Of a stretch of DNA of 64,000 nucleotides, positions 9,593 through 19,305 are shown one piece after another. Source of the DNA: RBG-16-34-14 sp963798865 (lineage in GTDB: Bacteria; Bacteroidota; Ignavibacteria; Ignavibacteriales; Ignavibacteriaceae); NCBI GenBank assembly GCA_963798865.1, contig CAWCVZ010000014.1, positions 1-64,000 on the forward strand. Direction: 5' to 3'. Below the pieces are notes generated by a model. That model was not told the origin of the DNA. It searched no databases and saw only the letters and a list, made by a program, of their open reading frames with translations. A program made the position numbers and the translations under genes. How positions within the stretch are numbered: position 1 is the stretch's first letter; each line of letters opens with the position of its first letter.

Positions 9593-10460
9593 TGATATTC
9601 ACCCGTTTTCTGGCAAGAAGGATCACGATAAAGATCAGGGCAAACAGCACCATGGATATGGCGGCGGCTTTACCTAAATCGTTAAAGGCGAAGGCGGTTT
9701 TATAGAGATACACACCCAGAATATTGACCTTGTTGGTCAGCAGGTAGACGTCGGCAAACATGTAGAACATCCAGATCGCGCGCAGAGTGACCACCGTTGC
9801 CAGTACCGGCATGATGGCGGGCAGCGTGACGATGCGGAATTTCTGCCAGGCATTGGCGCCATCCATGCCTGCGGCTTCGTACAGGGATTTATCGACGGTC
9901 TGCAAAATCGCCAGAAACGAAATAAAGGCGTAGGGGAAGTAACGCCAGATGGCGAACAACACCACCAGCACGAAGCTGCTGACCGGATTGTCGAACCACA
10001 GCGGGGCATCGCTGAACAAATGCAGCATGTCAGCACCGATCACATTCACAATGCCGTAGCCGTTGTTGAACATGTATTTCCAGGCAAATACCAGCGAAAT
10101 GGAAGGCGTGACATAGGACAAAATCACCAGCGAACGCGCCGTTTTGCGAAAGCGGAACTCACGGTTAAAAAACAACGCGACGCCCAGCCCCAGCCCGGTA
10201 CTGCCCGCGACGACCAGTGCGGTGTACCAGAACGTCACCCACAACGAGTGATAAAAGCCCGGATCGCTGAGAATGCTGATGTAGTTATCCAGCCCGACAA
10301 ACCGGTTATCAAGACGCGGATTCAGCGGGATTTGCAGAAAGCTGATCTGGATATTCGACAACATCGGATACGCCACCAGCAGCCCCAGCAAAAAGATGCT
10401 GGGGGCGAGCAGAAGCAGCGCAAAACGACCGTCAGAATGGTTAAATTTACGTGATTTCAT
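9579..10460 (-). CDS. ycjO: ABC sugar permease, inner-membrane subunit (YcjO, MalF type)
   Basis: A 293-residue permease starting MKSRKFNHSDGRFALLLLAP. I prefer the ATG at 10460 because AGGGAAG lies just upstream; a TTG at 10475 would add five residues. Six membrane helices are visible, and the EAA coupling loop is SLYEAAGMDGANAWQKFRIV with TLPAIMP. It closely resembles E. coli YcjO throughout. It lies 30 bases after the binding-protein gene and overlaps ycjP. Confidence 0.93.
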   Translation of the reverse strand: MKSRKFNHSDGRFALLLLAPSIFLLGLLVAYPMLSNIQISFLQIPLNPRLDNRFVGLDNYISILSDPGFYHSLWVTFWYTALVVAGSTGLGLGVALFFNREFRFRKTARSLVILSYVTPSISLVFAWKYMFNNGYGIVNVIGADMLHLFSDAPLWFDNPVSSFVLVVLFAIWRYFPYAFISFLAILQTVDKSLYEAAGMDGANAWQKFRIVTLPAIMPVLATVVTLRAIWMFYMFADVYLLTNKVNILGVYLYKTAFAFNDLGKAAAISMVLFALIFIVILLARKRVNINGSN

Positions 10461-10490
10461 GATCTTCCCTGACAATTCAGGCTCCTCCGT

Positions 10491-11220
10491 TTAGCGTTTT
10501 TGCATCAGTGCTTCGATACGCTTTTGCCCTTCCGCCAGTGACTGCTGCGGATCCTTCTTCCCGACGGTCACGCCATTGAGCATTTCGCTGAGCACGGCAG
10601 AGCCTGTGATATCGCCCATTGCTGCGAAGTTTTTCTCCCCGACGGAACCGAACACCTGCACGTTGGCAAACTCGTTCACCAGCATTTGCGGCAGCGTGCC
10701 AAATGCCTTGATCACCGGATTGTTTTGCCAGGTGGCATTACCGGTCACGCCTTGGGTCACCGGCAATGCGGCACCCGGCGACATCAGCACCCAGGCTGTC
10801 GCGTTATCCGGTTTTTCGAGGAAGCTCACCCACCGTTCGGCGGCCTCACGTTCAGGCGTATCCAGCCCGTTGGAGATGGTCAGTGAGGTGATGGTGCCGT
10901 AAACGGCTTTGGATTTTTCAGTCGGCACGGCAAAACCAAGGTCACCGGCTTTGCCTTCGCTGTACACCGCAGGAAGAATATAAGTGGAGTAAATCGCCAT
11001 CGGCACCGTGCCGTTCATAAAGGCGTCTTTGATTTCCATGACATCATTGGAACCGGGCATCGAGAAGGTGGCGAGCTGACGGTAATAATCCAGCGCCTGC
11101 TGCATTTCCGGCGTGTTAACCGTGATTTGCCCCTGAGCATTAAATACGTTGGCATCGTTGGAAAGCGCAAACTGCGAGAAAGCCTGTTCGGTCAGAACAT
11201 ACAGGCAGCTGCGCTCCGGT
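10491..11220 (-). CDS. ycjN: ABC sugar-binding protein YcjN, N-terminal half missing at the junction
   Basis: The C-terminal portion (about 240 residues) of a periplasmic solute-binding protein of the family-1 sugar type. Visible stretches are FALSNDANVFNAQGQITVNT, PEMQQALDYYRQLATFSMPG, DAFMNGTVPMAIYSTYILPA and PEREAAERWVSFLEKP. The frame stays open toward the plus-strand end up to about 11220, where the sequence becomes rpoB of a different organism. The signal peptide and first lobe are therefore absent here. A complete gene would start the importer operon upstream (beyond 11.2 kb in genomic order), probably preceded by ycjM. Confidence 0.88.
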
Positions 11221-11225
11221 GAAGC
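11195..11225. other. Chimeric junction between two unrelated genomes
   Basis: Left of this point the minus strand codes for YcjN (last readable residues ASPERSCLYVLTEQAF). Right of it the plus strand codes for RNA polymerase beta (YRQLRSGEAPDLDTA onward). The two readings overlap by about 20-25 bases, consistent with joining at short shared sequence. Base composition changes abruptly from GC-rich to AT-rich. Both genes are cut internally. I infer an assembly or library artefact. Confidence 0.85.
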
Positions 11226-14037
11226 TCCTGATCTTGATACAGCCTCAGCTCTTATTGAGAAACTATTCTTTAATGATAAACGTTATGATCTCGGTGATGT
11301 TGGAAGACATAGAATGAATGATAAGCTCAAGTTAAAAATAGAAGAAAGTGTTACTGTTCTAACACCTGAAGATATAATCGAAATTATGAAATATATTATT
11401 AGGTTGAGAGTTGGCAATGTAACCGTTGATGACATTGATCATCTTGGCAACAGGAGAATCAGGACTGTTGGTGAACAGCTGATGCAGCAGTTTAATATTG
11501 GTATGGCGCGTATGGCAAGGACAATTAAAGAAAGAATGAACATGCGCGATACTGAAAGTTTTACACCTCAGGATCTTGTTAACGCAAGAACAATAACAAG
11601 TGTAATAAATGCATTCTTTGGCACAAACCAGTTATCTCAATTTATGGATCAGACAAATCCACTTGCTGAATTAACACACAAGAGAAGAATGTCTGCATTA
11701 GGTCCAGGCGGATTAACAAGAGAACGTGCAGGATTTGAAGTTCGTGACGTTCACTATACTCATTATGGACGGTTATGTCCTATAGAAACACCTGAAGGTC
11801 CTAATATCGGTTTGATTTCTTCGTTGACAATTTATGCAAGAGTTAATAGATACGGATTTTTGGAAACCCCATACAGAAAAGTTGAAAAAGGGAAAGTAAG
11901 TAACGATGTTAATTATTTAACTGCTGAGCAGGAAGATAATTATACAATTGCACAGGCAAATGCACTTTTAAACGAACAATCAAGATTTATTAGTGAACGT
12001 GTTAAATCCAGATTCAAAGGAGAGTTTCCCGTTGTTACACCGGAAAATGTTCAATTTATGGATGTTGCCCCATCGCAGCTTGTAAGTGCAGCAGCTGCTT
12101 TAATTCCCTTCCTGGAACATGATGATGCTAACAGAGCATTAATGGGTTCTAACATGCAGCGTCAGGCAGTTCCTTTATTGAGACCTGAGGCTCCCTTGGT
12201 AGGAACTGGTATGGAGGGAAAAGTTGCTTCTGATTCTCGTGCTATTATTGCAGCTGAAGATGACGGGGTTGTTGAATATGTTGATGCCGATAAGATTGTT
12301 ATTAAATATGATATTAATCCGAACAGTATTGAGGCTATTACAAACTTCAACAATTTACGCAGAGTTACATACAGAATTACAAAATTTCATGGAACCAACC
12401 AGGAAACCTGTATTAACCAGCGCCCAATAGTTAAAGAAGGAGACAGAGTTACAAAAGGTTCTGTTCTTGCTGATGGTGCCTCAACCGATCAGGGTGAACT
12501 AGCTCTTGGAAGAAATGTACTTGTTGCATTTATGCCCTGGCGTGGTTACAATTTTGAAGATGCTATAATTATTAGTAACAAAGTTGTTAGTGAAGATGTT
12601 TATACTTCAATTCATATAGAAGAATTTGAATTGCAGGTTAGAGAAACCAAACGTGGTGAAGAAGAATTAACTCGTGAAATTCCAAACGTAAGCGAAGAAG
12701 CAGTAAAAAATCTTGATGAGAATGGAATTATTCGTGAAGGCGCTGAAGTAAAAGAAGGTGATATACTAATTGGAAAAATTACTCCCAAAGGAGAAACAGA
12801 TCCGACGCCTGAAGAGAAGTTGTTAAGAGCAATATTCGGAGATAAAGCTGGTGATGTTAAAGATGCTTCATTGAAAGCACCTCCGGGATTAAAAGGTACT
12901 GTAATTAAAACAAGGCTCTTCAGCAGAAAAAGAAAAGACGGTGAAGCTAAAAAAACTGAAAAGAAACAGCTTGAGAGTTTAGAATCAGAGCATAAACAAA
13001 GATTAACTTCTCATTATGAAAAACTGGTTGAAAAATTAACCAAGCTTACAGATGGAAATACAACAACAGGTATTAGAGATCTTGATGGAAGTATCGTCCT
13101 TAGAAGTAGCGTAAACATTAAGGATACAACATTTTCTTCATTGGAAGATATTACCAAGCTTGATTATACTCTGGATTGGTTTGAATCAAAGAGACTTAAC
13201 AGTCATATAAATGTTTTATATAGAAATTATTTTGATCTTCTTTCTGAATTAGAAGAAGAATTTAAAAGAGAAAAAGTAAAAATCACTTCTGGTGATGAGC
13301 TACCTCCGGGAATTGTTCAACTTGCGAAAGTTTATGTTGCTAAGAAACGTAAACTTGCAGTTGGTGATAAAATGGCAGGCCGGCATGGTAATAAAGGTGT
13401 GGTGGCTAAAATTGTTCCTGTAGAAGATATGCCTTTCTTGCCTGATGGAACGCCTGTAGATATTATTCTTAATCCTCTTGGTGTTCCATCAAGAATGAAC
13501 CTTGGTCAGCTATATGAAACTGCACTCGGCTGGGCAGGAAAAATTCTCGGTGTTAAATTCGCTACTCCGATTTTTGATGGAGCCAAAATGGAGGACGTTG
13601 AAGAATGGTTAGAGAAAGCTAATCTTGTTAAAGGCAGCAAAACCGATCTCTTCAATGGCAGAACCGGTGAACAATTCCATCAAAAAGTAACCTGCGGATA
13701 TATTTATATGCTGAAGCTAAGTCATCTTGTTGATGATAAAATTCATGCAAGGTCAATTGGACCGTACTCGCTTATAACTCAGCAACCGCTTGGTGGAAAA
13801 GCCCAGTTCGGCGGACAGAGGTTTGGAGAAATGGAAGTATGGGCGCTTGAAGGTTATGGTGCCGGTCATATTCTTCAGGAAATCTTAACTGTAAAGAGTG
13901 ATGATGTTGCCGGAAGAGCAAAAGTATATGAAGCAATTGTTAAGGGTGAAAACTTGCAGGAACCAAATGTTCCTGAGTCTTTCAACGTGTTGATTAAAGA
14001 ACTCCAGGGCTTAGGTCTGGATATTAAAATTAATTAA
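11200..14037 (+). CDS. rpoB: RNA polymerase beta subunit, 5' truncated
   Basis: About 945 codons of RpoB remain; the first 300-odd residues are lost at the junction. The upstream in-frame ATG at 11149 lies in the foreign DNA and is not a real start. Recognisable are the rifampicin-pocket region (QLSQFMDQTNPLAELTHKRR, SALGPGGL), RVCP-type RLCPIETPEGPNIGLI, the GRNVLVAFMPWRGYNFEDAI and GDKMAGRHGNKGVV active-centre motifs, and the C-terminal GGKAQFGGQRFGEMEVWALE clamp segment. It sits 41 bases before rpoC, as in the normal rpoBC operon. Confidence 0.95.
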   Translation, partial: YRQLRSGEAPDLDTASALIEKLFFNDKRYDLGDVGRHRMNDKLKLKIEESVTVLTPEDIIEIMKYIIRLRVGNVTVDDIDHLGNRRIRTVGEQLMQQFNIGMARMARTIKERMNMRDTESFTPQDLVNARTITSVINAFFGTNQLSQFMDQTNPLAELTHKRRMSALGPGGLTRERAGFEVRDVHYTHYGRLCPIETPEGPNIGLISSLTIYARVNRYGFLETPYRKVEKGKVSNDVNYLTAEQEDNYTIAQANALLNEQSRFISERVKSRFKGEFPVVTPENVQFMDVAPSQLVSAAAALIPFLEHDDANRALMGSNMQRQAVPLLRPEAPLVGTGMEGKVASDSRAIIAAEDDGVVEYVDADKIVIKYDINPNSIEAITNFNNLRRVTYRITKFHGTNQETCINQRPIVKEGDRVTKGSVLADGASTDQGELALGRNVLVAFMPWRGYNFEDAIIISNKVVSEDVYTSIHIEEFELQVRETKRGEEELTREIPNVSEEAVKNLDENGIIREGAEVKEGDILIGKITPKGETDPTPEEKLLRAIFGDKAGDVKDASLKAPPGLKGTVIKTRLFSRKRKDGEAKKTEKKQLESLESEHKQRLTSHYEKLVEKLTKLTDGNTTTGIRDLDGSIVLRSSVNIKDTTFSSLEDITKLDYTLDWFESKRLNSHINVLYRNYFDLLSELEEEFKREKVKITSGDELPPGIVQLAKVYVAKKRKLAVGDKMAGRHGNKGVVAKIVPVEDMPFLPDGTPVDIILNPLGVPSRMNLGQLYETALGWAGKILGVKFATPIFDGAKMEDVEEWLEKANLVKGSKTDLFNGRTGEQFHQKVTCGYIYMLKLSHLVDDKIHARSIGPYSLITQQPLGGKAQFGGQRFGEMEVWALEGYGAGHILQEILTVKSDDVAGRAKVYEAIVKGENLQEPNVPESFNVLIKELQGLGLDIKIN

Positions 14038-14078
14038 CACGAAAGAATATTTTTTCACTTAGAAATTAGGAGATAAAA

Positions 14079-17000
14079 ATGGCTTTTAGAATTCAAGAAA
14101 ATGCAATGAGAGATATAAATAGCCTCACAATTAGTTTGGCTAGTCCCGATGATATTTTATCAAGATCTTATGGTGAAGTAACAAAACCTGAAACTATAAA
14201 CTACAGGTCATTCCGTCCTGAAAAAGATGGTTTATTTTGTGAAAAAATCTTTGGACCCACAAGAGATTGGGAATGTTTCTGTGGTAAATATAAAAGGATT
14301 AGATATAAAGGAATTATCTGCGACAGGTGCGGTGTTGAAGTAACACAAAAAAGTGTAAGACGTGAACGTATGGGACATTTAGCTCTGGCTGTTCCCGTTG
14401 TTCATATCTGGTTTTTCCGTGCCCAGCCATCCAAGATCGGGAATATAATTGGTTTAAGTTTAAAGGAACTTGAAAAAGTTATTTATTATGAATCTTATGT
14501 CGTAATAAACCCGGGCCCTACCGGATTAAGCAGATTAGATCTTATTTCTGAAGACCAATATTTTGAGGTAATTAATTCTTTGCCGGCAGGAAATGAAAAA
14601 CTTGCCGAAGAGGATCCCAAAAAATTTGTTGCAAAAATCGGCGGCGATGCTGTTAAAGAAATTCTTAAAAAAACTGATGTTGAAAAGCTTTCAAAAGAAC
14701 TAAGAGATCAGGTTAAGATTGAAACTTCTCAGCAGAAAAAAGCTGATCTTCTTAAAAGACTTCGTGTGATTGAAGCTTTTAAAGAGGAAGATGGAAAAGT
14801 TCCCAACAGACCTGAATGGATGGTATTAGGTTATATACCTGTTATTCCTCCGGAACTGAGACCATTGGTTCCTCTTGAAGGTGGCAGGTTTGCAACAAGT
14901 GATCTTAACGATCTTTACAGAAGAGTAATTATAAGGAATAATCGTCTTAAAAGACTTATTGATATTAAAGCCCCGGAAGTAATTCTAAGAAACGAAAAAA
15001 GGATGCTTCAGGAAGCAGTTGATGCTCTCTTTGATAATTCAAGAAGAGGAAGCGCTGTAAGAAGCGATAACAACAGACCTTTAAAATCTTTGAGCGATAT
15101 GCTTAAAGGTAAGCAGGGACGCTTTAGACAAAATCTTCTTGGAAAAAGAGTTGATTATTCAGGTCGATCGGTTATTGTTGTTGGCCCTGAATTAAAGCTT
15201 CACCAATGTGGTTTGCCAAAGGATATGGCTGTTGAACTCTTTAAACCTTTTATTATTAGAAAGTTGATAGAGAGAGGACATAATAAAACTGTTAAGAGTG
15301 CAAGAAAAGTTGTTGATAGGAAAGATCCTATAATCTGGGATATTCTGGCAAAAATAATCGAAGGACATCCTATTATGCTTAACAGGGCGCCAACTCTTCA
15401 TAGACTTGGGATCCAGGCATTTCAGCCAATATTAATTGATGGACGTGCGATTCAGCTTCACCCAATGGTTTGTACGGCATTTAATGCTGACTTTGATGGT
15501 GACCAGATGGCGGTTCACGTTCCTCTTTCTTATGAAGCACAGCTCGAAGCTTCTTTATTAATGTTAAGCAGTCATAATATTCTTTCTCCTCAAAATGGAA
15601 GCCCAATTGTTGTTCCTACACAGGATATAGTTTTAGGATGCTACTATTTAACTAAGCTTCGCGATGGAGATAAAGGTGAAGGTATGATCTTCAGTTCTCC
15701 AGAAGAAGTAATCATTGCATACAATAACAGAGTTATTGGATTGCATGCAAAACTTAAAGTAAAAATTGATAGTGAATTAGTTGAAACCACAACAGGTAGA
15801 GTAATCTTTAATAGCATTGTTCCAAAGGAGATGGGCTTTTTTAATCAATTACTGATTAAGAAAACATTCGGTGGATTTATTGGGCAAATGTTTTTAAAGA
15901 TGGGAAACAAAGTAACGGCTAAATTTCTTGATGATCTTAAAGATATAGGTTTCAGATATGCAACCGCTGGAGGTTTGTCTGTTAGCTATATAGATATGAT
16001 TGTGCCAGAAGAAAAAGAAACTCTTATTGGTAAGGCCAATAAAAAAGTAGAAAGCATTCTTAATGAACACGAGCAAGGAGTTATAACAGATGCCGAAAGA
16101 TATAATAAAATAATTGACGTTTGGACACATACAACTAACGACGTTGCACGTGCATTAATGGAGAAAATCAGAGTTCATAATGCCGGGTTTAACTCTCTTC
16201 ATATGATGGTTGATTCCGGTGCAAGAGGTTCACAGGAACAGGTTCGTCAGCTGGCAGGAATGAGAGGTTTGATGATGAAGCCTCAAAAAACATTATCCGG
16301 CCAGGCTGGTGAGATCATTGAAAATCCGATTGTTGCTAATTTTAAAGAAGGACTTTCAGTTCTTGAATACTTCATTTCAACTCACGGTGCAAGAAAAGGA
16401 CTTGCTGACACAGCTTTAAAAACTGCAGATGCTGGTTACTTAACGCGAAGATTGGTTGATGTATCCCAGGATGTTATTATAAGTGAGTTGGATTGCGGGA
16501 CTATTCTTGGAATCGAAGTAACAGCATTGAAAGATGTAGAACAGGAAAGAGAACCCCTGGCAGAAAGAATAACTGGTCGTACTGCTCAGGAAGATGTTTA
16601 TGATCCAAGAAATGATGAATTAATTATTGCTGCAGGTGATTTGATAACAGAAACTGTTGCTGAAAAAATTGAAGATGCTAATATAGAATCTGTTTATATA
16701 AGAACAGTTCTTACTTGCGAATCAAAGCGAGGAGTATGTGCTAAGTGTTATGGAAGAAATCTTACAACCGGTAAAATTGTTGAAATTGGTGAGGCAGTTG
16801 GAATTATTGCTGCTCAATCAATAGGTGAACCAGGCACACAGCTAACATTAAGAACATTCCACCTTGGTGGTACGTCTTCAAGAATTGCAAGCCAGTCACA
16901 GGTTGAAACTTCTGTTGAAGGAACAATTCGGTTCGAAAGAGTTTCTTATGTTGAGAAATCGGATTTCTTAGGCAATATAAAAGTTGTTACAGGCAGACGG

Positions 17001-18317
17001 GGTGTAGTAGGAATATATGATGAGAATAATCGTCAGATAAAAAAATATGATGTGCCTTATGGTGCGGAACTGATGGTGAATGATGGAAGTAAGGTAAAAC
17101 GACGCGCTCCTCTTTATAACCACGACCCATATAATTCAGTTATCCTAACTGATATTCCAGGCAGAGTTTTATTTATTGATTTAATTGATGGAGTAACATT
17201 ACAACAGGTAACTGATGAACAAACAGGTCACGTACAAAAAGTTGTAATAGAATCTAAAGATAAAAATCTTACACCAAGTATTCTCATTGAAAGTGAAGAT
17301 GGAACTAAAAAATCGTTCAATCTTCCAACAAGATCTTATTTATCTGTCGAAGAGGGAGAGTCAATTTCATCCGGAACAATATTAGCAAAAATATCTAAAC
17401 AGCAATCTAAGAGCAGAGATATTACCGGTGGTCTTCCAAGAGTAACAGAATTATTTGAAGCAAGGAGTCCTCAGGAGCCAGCAATAGTTTCTGAAATTGA
17501 AGGCATAGTAAAATTTGGGGTCAAGAAAAAAGGATCCAGAGAAATTACAGTTACAGCTCCCGATGGTTCTGATGAAAAGAAGTATAATGTTCCTCTGGGT
17601 AAACATATTCTTGTACAGGATGGAGATGAAATTCCGGCTGGTGAAAAGATTACTGATGGACCGATTAACCCTCACGATATTCTTAAAATAAAAGGTACGA
17701 GTGCGGTGCAGGAATATCTTGTAAATGAAATACAGGATGTTTACCGTCTTCAGGGTGTAAAAATAAATGATAAACATATTGAAGTAATTGTACGCCAGAT
17801 GCTTCAGAAAGTAAAAATAGTATCACCCGGTGATACAAGATTCCTTGAAGAAGATATTGTAGATAGAATCGAGTTTATCGAAGAAAATAATAAAATAATT
17901 AATATGGTTTATGTTGAAGATAAAGCCGATTCAAAATTAAAGGATGCACAGCTTTTATTAAAAAGTAAAGCCAGGGAAATAAATGCAGATATTAAGAAAA
18001 AAGAAAAAAAACAAATGCAATTAAGAGACGCAGAACCAGCTACCTTTGAGCATATTTTGTTAGGTATAACGCAGGCTGCATTATCTACCGAAAGTTTTAT
18101 ATCTGCCGCTTCTTTCCAGGAAACAACAAAAGTTCTGGCAAATGCTGCTACCGAAGCAAAAATAGATCATTTACTTGGTCTTAAGGAAAATGTGGTTATG
18201 GGACACTTAATTCCAGCTGGTACCGGGCTTAGAAAATATGGAAATATCATTCTTAAAACAGAAACAGCAGTAACTGAACAGGAAGCTAAACAAGAGGAAG
18301 AGGTTCAGGCCACTTAA
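14079..18317 (+). CDS. rpoC: RNA polymerase beta' subunit
   Basis: A complete 1412-residue beta' subunit. The N-terminal zinc site is CFCGKYKRIRYKG followed by CDRCG. The catalytic Mg site is NADFDGDQMAVHVP, and the second zinc site is CESKRGVCAKCYG. The bridge-helix/trigger-loop region (MRGLMMKPQKTLSGQ, GARKGLADTALKTADAGYLT) is intact. A GGAGAT ribosome site precedes the ATG. The C-terminus ends in an acidic tail. It is cotranscribed with rpoB; a promoter lies in the gap before rpsL. Confidence 0.98.
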   Translation: MAFRIQENAMRDINSLTISLASPDDILSRSYGEVTKPETINYRSFRPEKDGLFCEKIFGPTRDWECFCGKYKRIRYKGIICDRCGVEVTQKSVRRERMGHLALAVPVVHIWFFRAQPSKIGNIIGLSLKELEKVIYYESYVVINPGPTGLSRLDLISEDQYFEVINSLPAGNEKLAEEDPKKFVAKIGGDAVKEILKKTDVEKLSKELRDQVKIETSQQKKADLLKRLRVIEAFKEEDGKVPNRPEWMVLGYIPVIPPELRPLVPLEGGRFATSDLNDLYRRVIIRNNRLKRLIDIKAPEVILRNEKRMLQEAVDALFDNSRRGSAVRSDNNRPLKSLSDMLKGKQGRFRQNLLGKRVDYSGRSVIVVGPELKLHQCGLPKDMAVELFKPFIIRKLIERGHNKTVKSARKVVDRKDPIIWDILAKIIEGHPIMLNRAPTLHRLGIQAFQPILIDGRAIQLHPMVCTAFNADFDGDQMAVHVPLSYEAQLEASLLMLSSHNILSPQNGSPIVVPTQDIVLGCYYLTKLRDGDKGEGMIFSSPEEVIIAYNNRVIGLHAKLKVKIDSELVETTTGRVIFNSIVPKEMGFFNQLLIKKTFGGFIGQMFLKMGNKVTAKFLDDLKDIGFRYATAGGLSVSYIDMIVPEEKETLIGKANKKVESILNEHEQGVITDAERYNKIIDVWTHTTNDVARALMEKIRVHNAGFNSLHMMVDSGARGSQEQVRQLAGMRGLMMKPQKTLSGQAGEIIENPIVANFKEGLSVLEYFISTHGARKGLADTALKTADAGYLTRRLVDVSQDVIISELDCGTILGIEVTALKDVEQEREPLAERITGRTAQEDVYDPRNDELIIAAGDLITETVAEKIEDANIESVYIRTVLTCESKRGVCAKCYGRNLTTGKIVEIGEAVGIIAAQSIGEPGTQLTLRTFHLGGTSSRIASQSQVETSVEGTIRFERVSYVEKSDFLGNIKVVTGRRGVVGIYDENNRQIKKYDVPYGAELMVNDGSKVKRRAPLYNHDPYNSVILTDIPGRVLFIDLIDGVTLQQVTDEQTGHVQKVVIESKDKNLTPSILIESEDGTKKSFNLPTRSYLSVEEGESISSGTILAKISKQQSKSRDITGGLPRVTELFEARSPQEPAIVSEIEGIVKFGVKKKGSREITVTAPDGSDEKKYNVPLGKHILVQDGDEIPAGEKITDGPINPHDILKIKGTSAVQEYLVNEIQDVYRLQGVKINDKHIEVIVRQMLQKVKIVSPGDTRFLEEDIVDRIEFIEENNKIINMVYVEDKADSKLKDAQLLLKSKAREINADIKKKEKKQMQLRDAEPATFEHILLGITQAALSTESFISAASFQETTKVLANAATEAKIDHLLGLKENVVMGHLIPAGTGLRKYGNIILKTETAVTEQEAKQEEEVQAT

Positions 18318-18361
18318 TTTAAGGTTGTCTGGTTTGATTATTTTATATGATGTTGTATTTC

Positions 18362-18392
18362 TTGACATAATTAAACCCAAAGCCTATATTTG
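18362..18392 (+). promoter_or_regulatory. Predicted promoter of the str ribosomal operon
   Basis: The 118-base gap between rpoC and rpsL holds TTGACA at 18362 and TATATTTG at 18385-18392. TTG to TATATTTG spacing is 20 bases, which fits the Bacteroidota sigma pattern (TTG, 19-21 bases, TAnnTTTG). It also reads as a sigma70-like TTGACA, 17 bases, TATATT. It lies 43 bases before the rpsL start, so it could drive rpsL-rpsG-fusA-tuf independently of rpoBC. This is a sequence match only. Confidence 0.65.
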
Positions 18393-18435
18393 AAGTCTGA
18401 AATTTTTTAGAAAATGAAAATTTAGGAGTTATTTT

Positions 18436-18813
18436 TTGCCGACAATAAATCAGTTAGTTCGTAAAGGAAGAATCCAGATAGAAACAAAAAGAAAGGCTCC
18501 GGCACTTGAGTCTTGTCCTCAAAAAAGAGGTGTGTGTACAAGAGTTTATACAACAACTCCTAAAAAACCAAATTCAGCTTTAAGAAAAGTTGCAAGAGTT
18601 AGACTAACAAATAGTATCGAGGTCACTGCATATATTCCTGGTGAAGGACATAACCTGCAGGAACACTCTATTGTATTAATCAGAGGTGGAAGAGTAAAAG
18701 ATCTTCCTGGAGTTCGTTATCATATAATTAGAGGAACTCTGGATACAAGCGGAGTTGAAGATAGAAAACAAGGAAGATCGAAATACGGAGCTAAAAAACC
18801 AAAAGCTAAATAA
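18436..18813 (+). CDS. rpsL: 30S ribosomal protein S12
   Basis: A 125-residue S12, the decoding-site protein. It starts at a TTG with GGAG eight bases upstream, giving MPTINQLVRKGR as in other S12 proteins. The decoding loops TTPKKPNSALRKVARVRL and GGRVKDLPGVRYH are intact, with Lys at the classic streptomycin-resistance position (PKKPNSA), i.e. the sensitive-type residue. First gene of the str operon, two bases before rpsG. Confidence 0.98.
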   Translation: MPTINQLVRKGRIQIETKRKAPALESCPQKRGVCTRVYTTTPKKPNSALRKVARVRLTNSIEVTAYIPGEGHNLQEHSIVLIRGGRVKDLPGVRYHIIRGTLDTSGVEDRKQGRSKYGAKKPKAK

Positions 18814-18815
18814 TT

Positions 18816-19283
18816 ATGAGAAAGAAAAGAGCAGAAAAAATATATATTAAGCCAGATGCAAAGTATAATGATCTTCTGGTAGCAAAATTTATTAATAGCC
18901 TGATGTATGATGGCAAGAAATCTAAAGCCAGGGATGTAGTATATAGAGCATTCGATATGATTGAAGAACGGACAAAGAAACCGGGATTAGAAACTTTTAA
19001 AAAAGCCCTTGCAAATGTTCAGCCGGTTATTGAAGTAAGAAGCAGACGTGTTGGCGGTGCGACCTATCAGGTTCCTACAGAAGTAAGACCGGAAAGAAGA
19101 ATAGCACTTGCGATGCGATGGATAAAAACATATTCACGCGAAAGAAATGAAAAATCAATGTCTCTTAAACTCGCTTCAGAATTAATTGCAGCTTCTGCAG
19201 GCGAAGGTTCATCTGTTAAGAAAAAAGAAGATACTCATAGAATGGCTGAGGCAAATAAAGCATTTGCACATTTTAAATGGTAA
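18816..19283 (+). CDS. rpsG: 30S ribosomal protein S7
   Basis: A 155-residue S7, the primary 16S rRNA-binding protein that nucleates the 30S head. It begins MRKKRAEKIYIKPDAKY and contains VIEVRSRRVGGATYQVPTEV and the C-terminal RMAEANKAFAHFKW helix. It follows rpsL by two bases, so translation is coupled. Confidence 0.98.
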   Translation: MRKKRAEKIYIKPDAKYNDLLVAKFINSLMYDGKKSKARDVVYRAFDMIEERTKKPGLETFKKALANVQPVIEVRSRRVGGATYQVPTEVRPERRIALAMRWIKTYSRERNEKSMSLKLASELIAASAGEGSSVKKKEDTHRMAEANKAFAHFKW

Positions 19284-19305
19284 ACAATAATAAATAAAGA
19301 AAAGA

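Noticed and set aside
11149..11199. N-terminal MASLESANCEKACSVRT of an apparently complete rpoB frame
   Set aside because: These codons are the antisense of ycjN; they are in frame with rpoB only by accident of the chimera.
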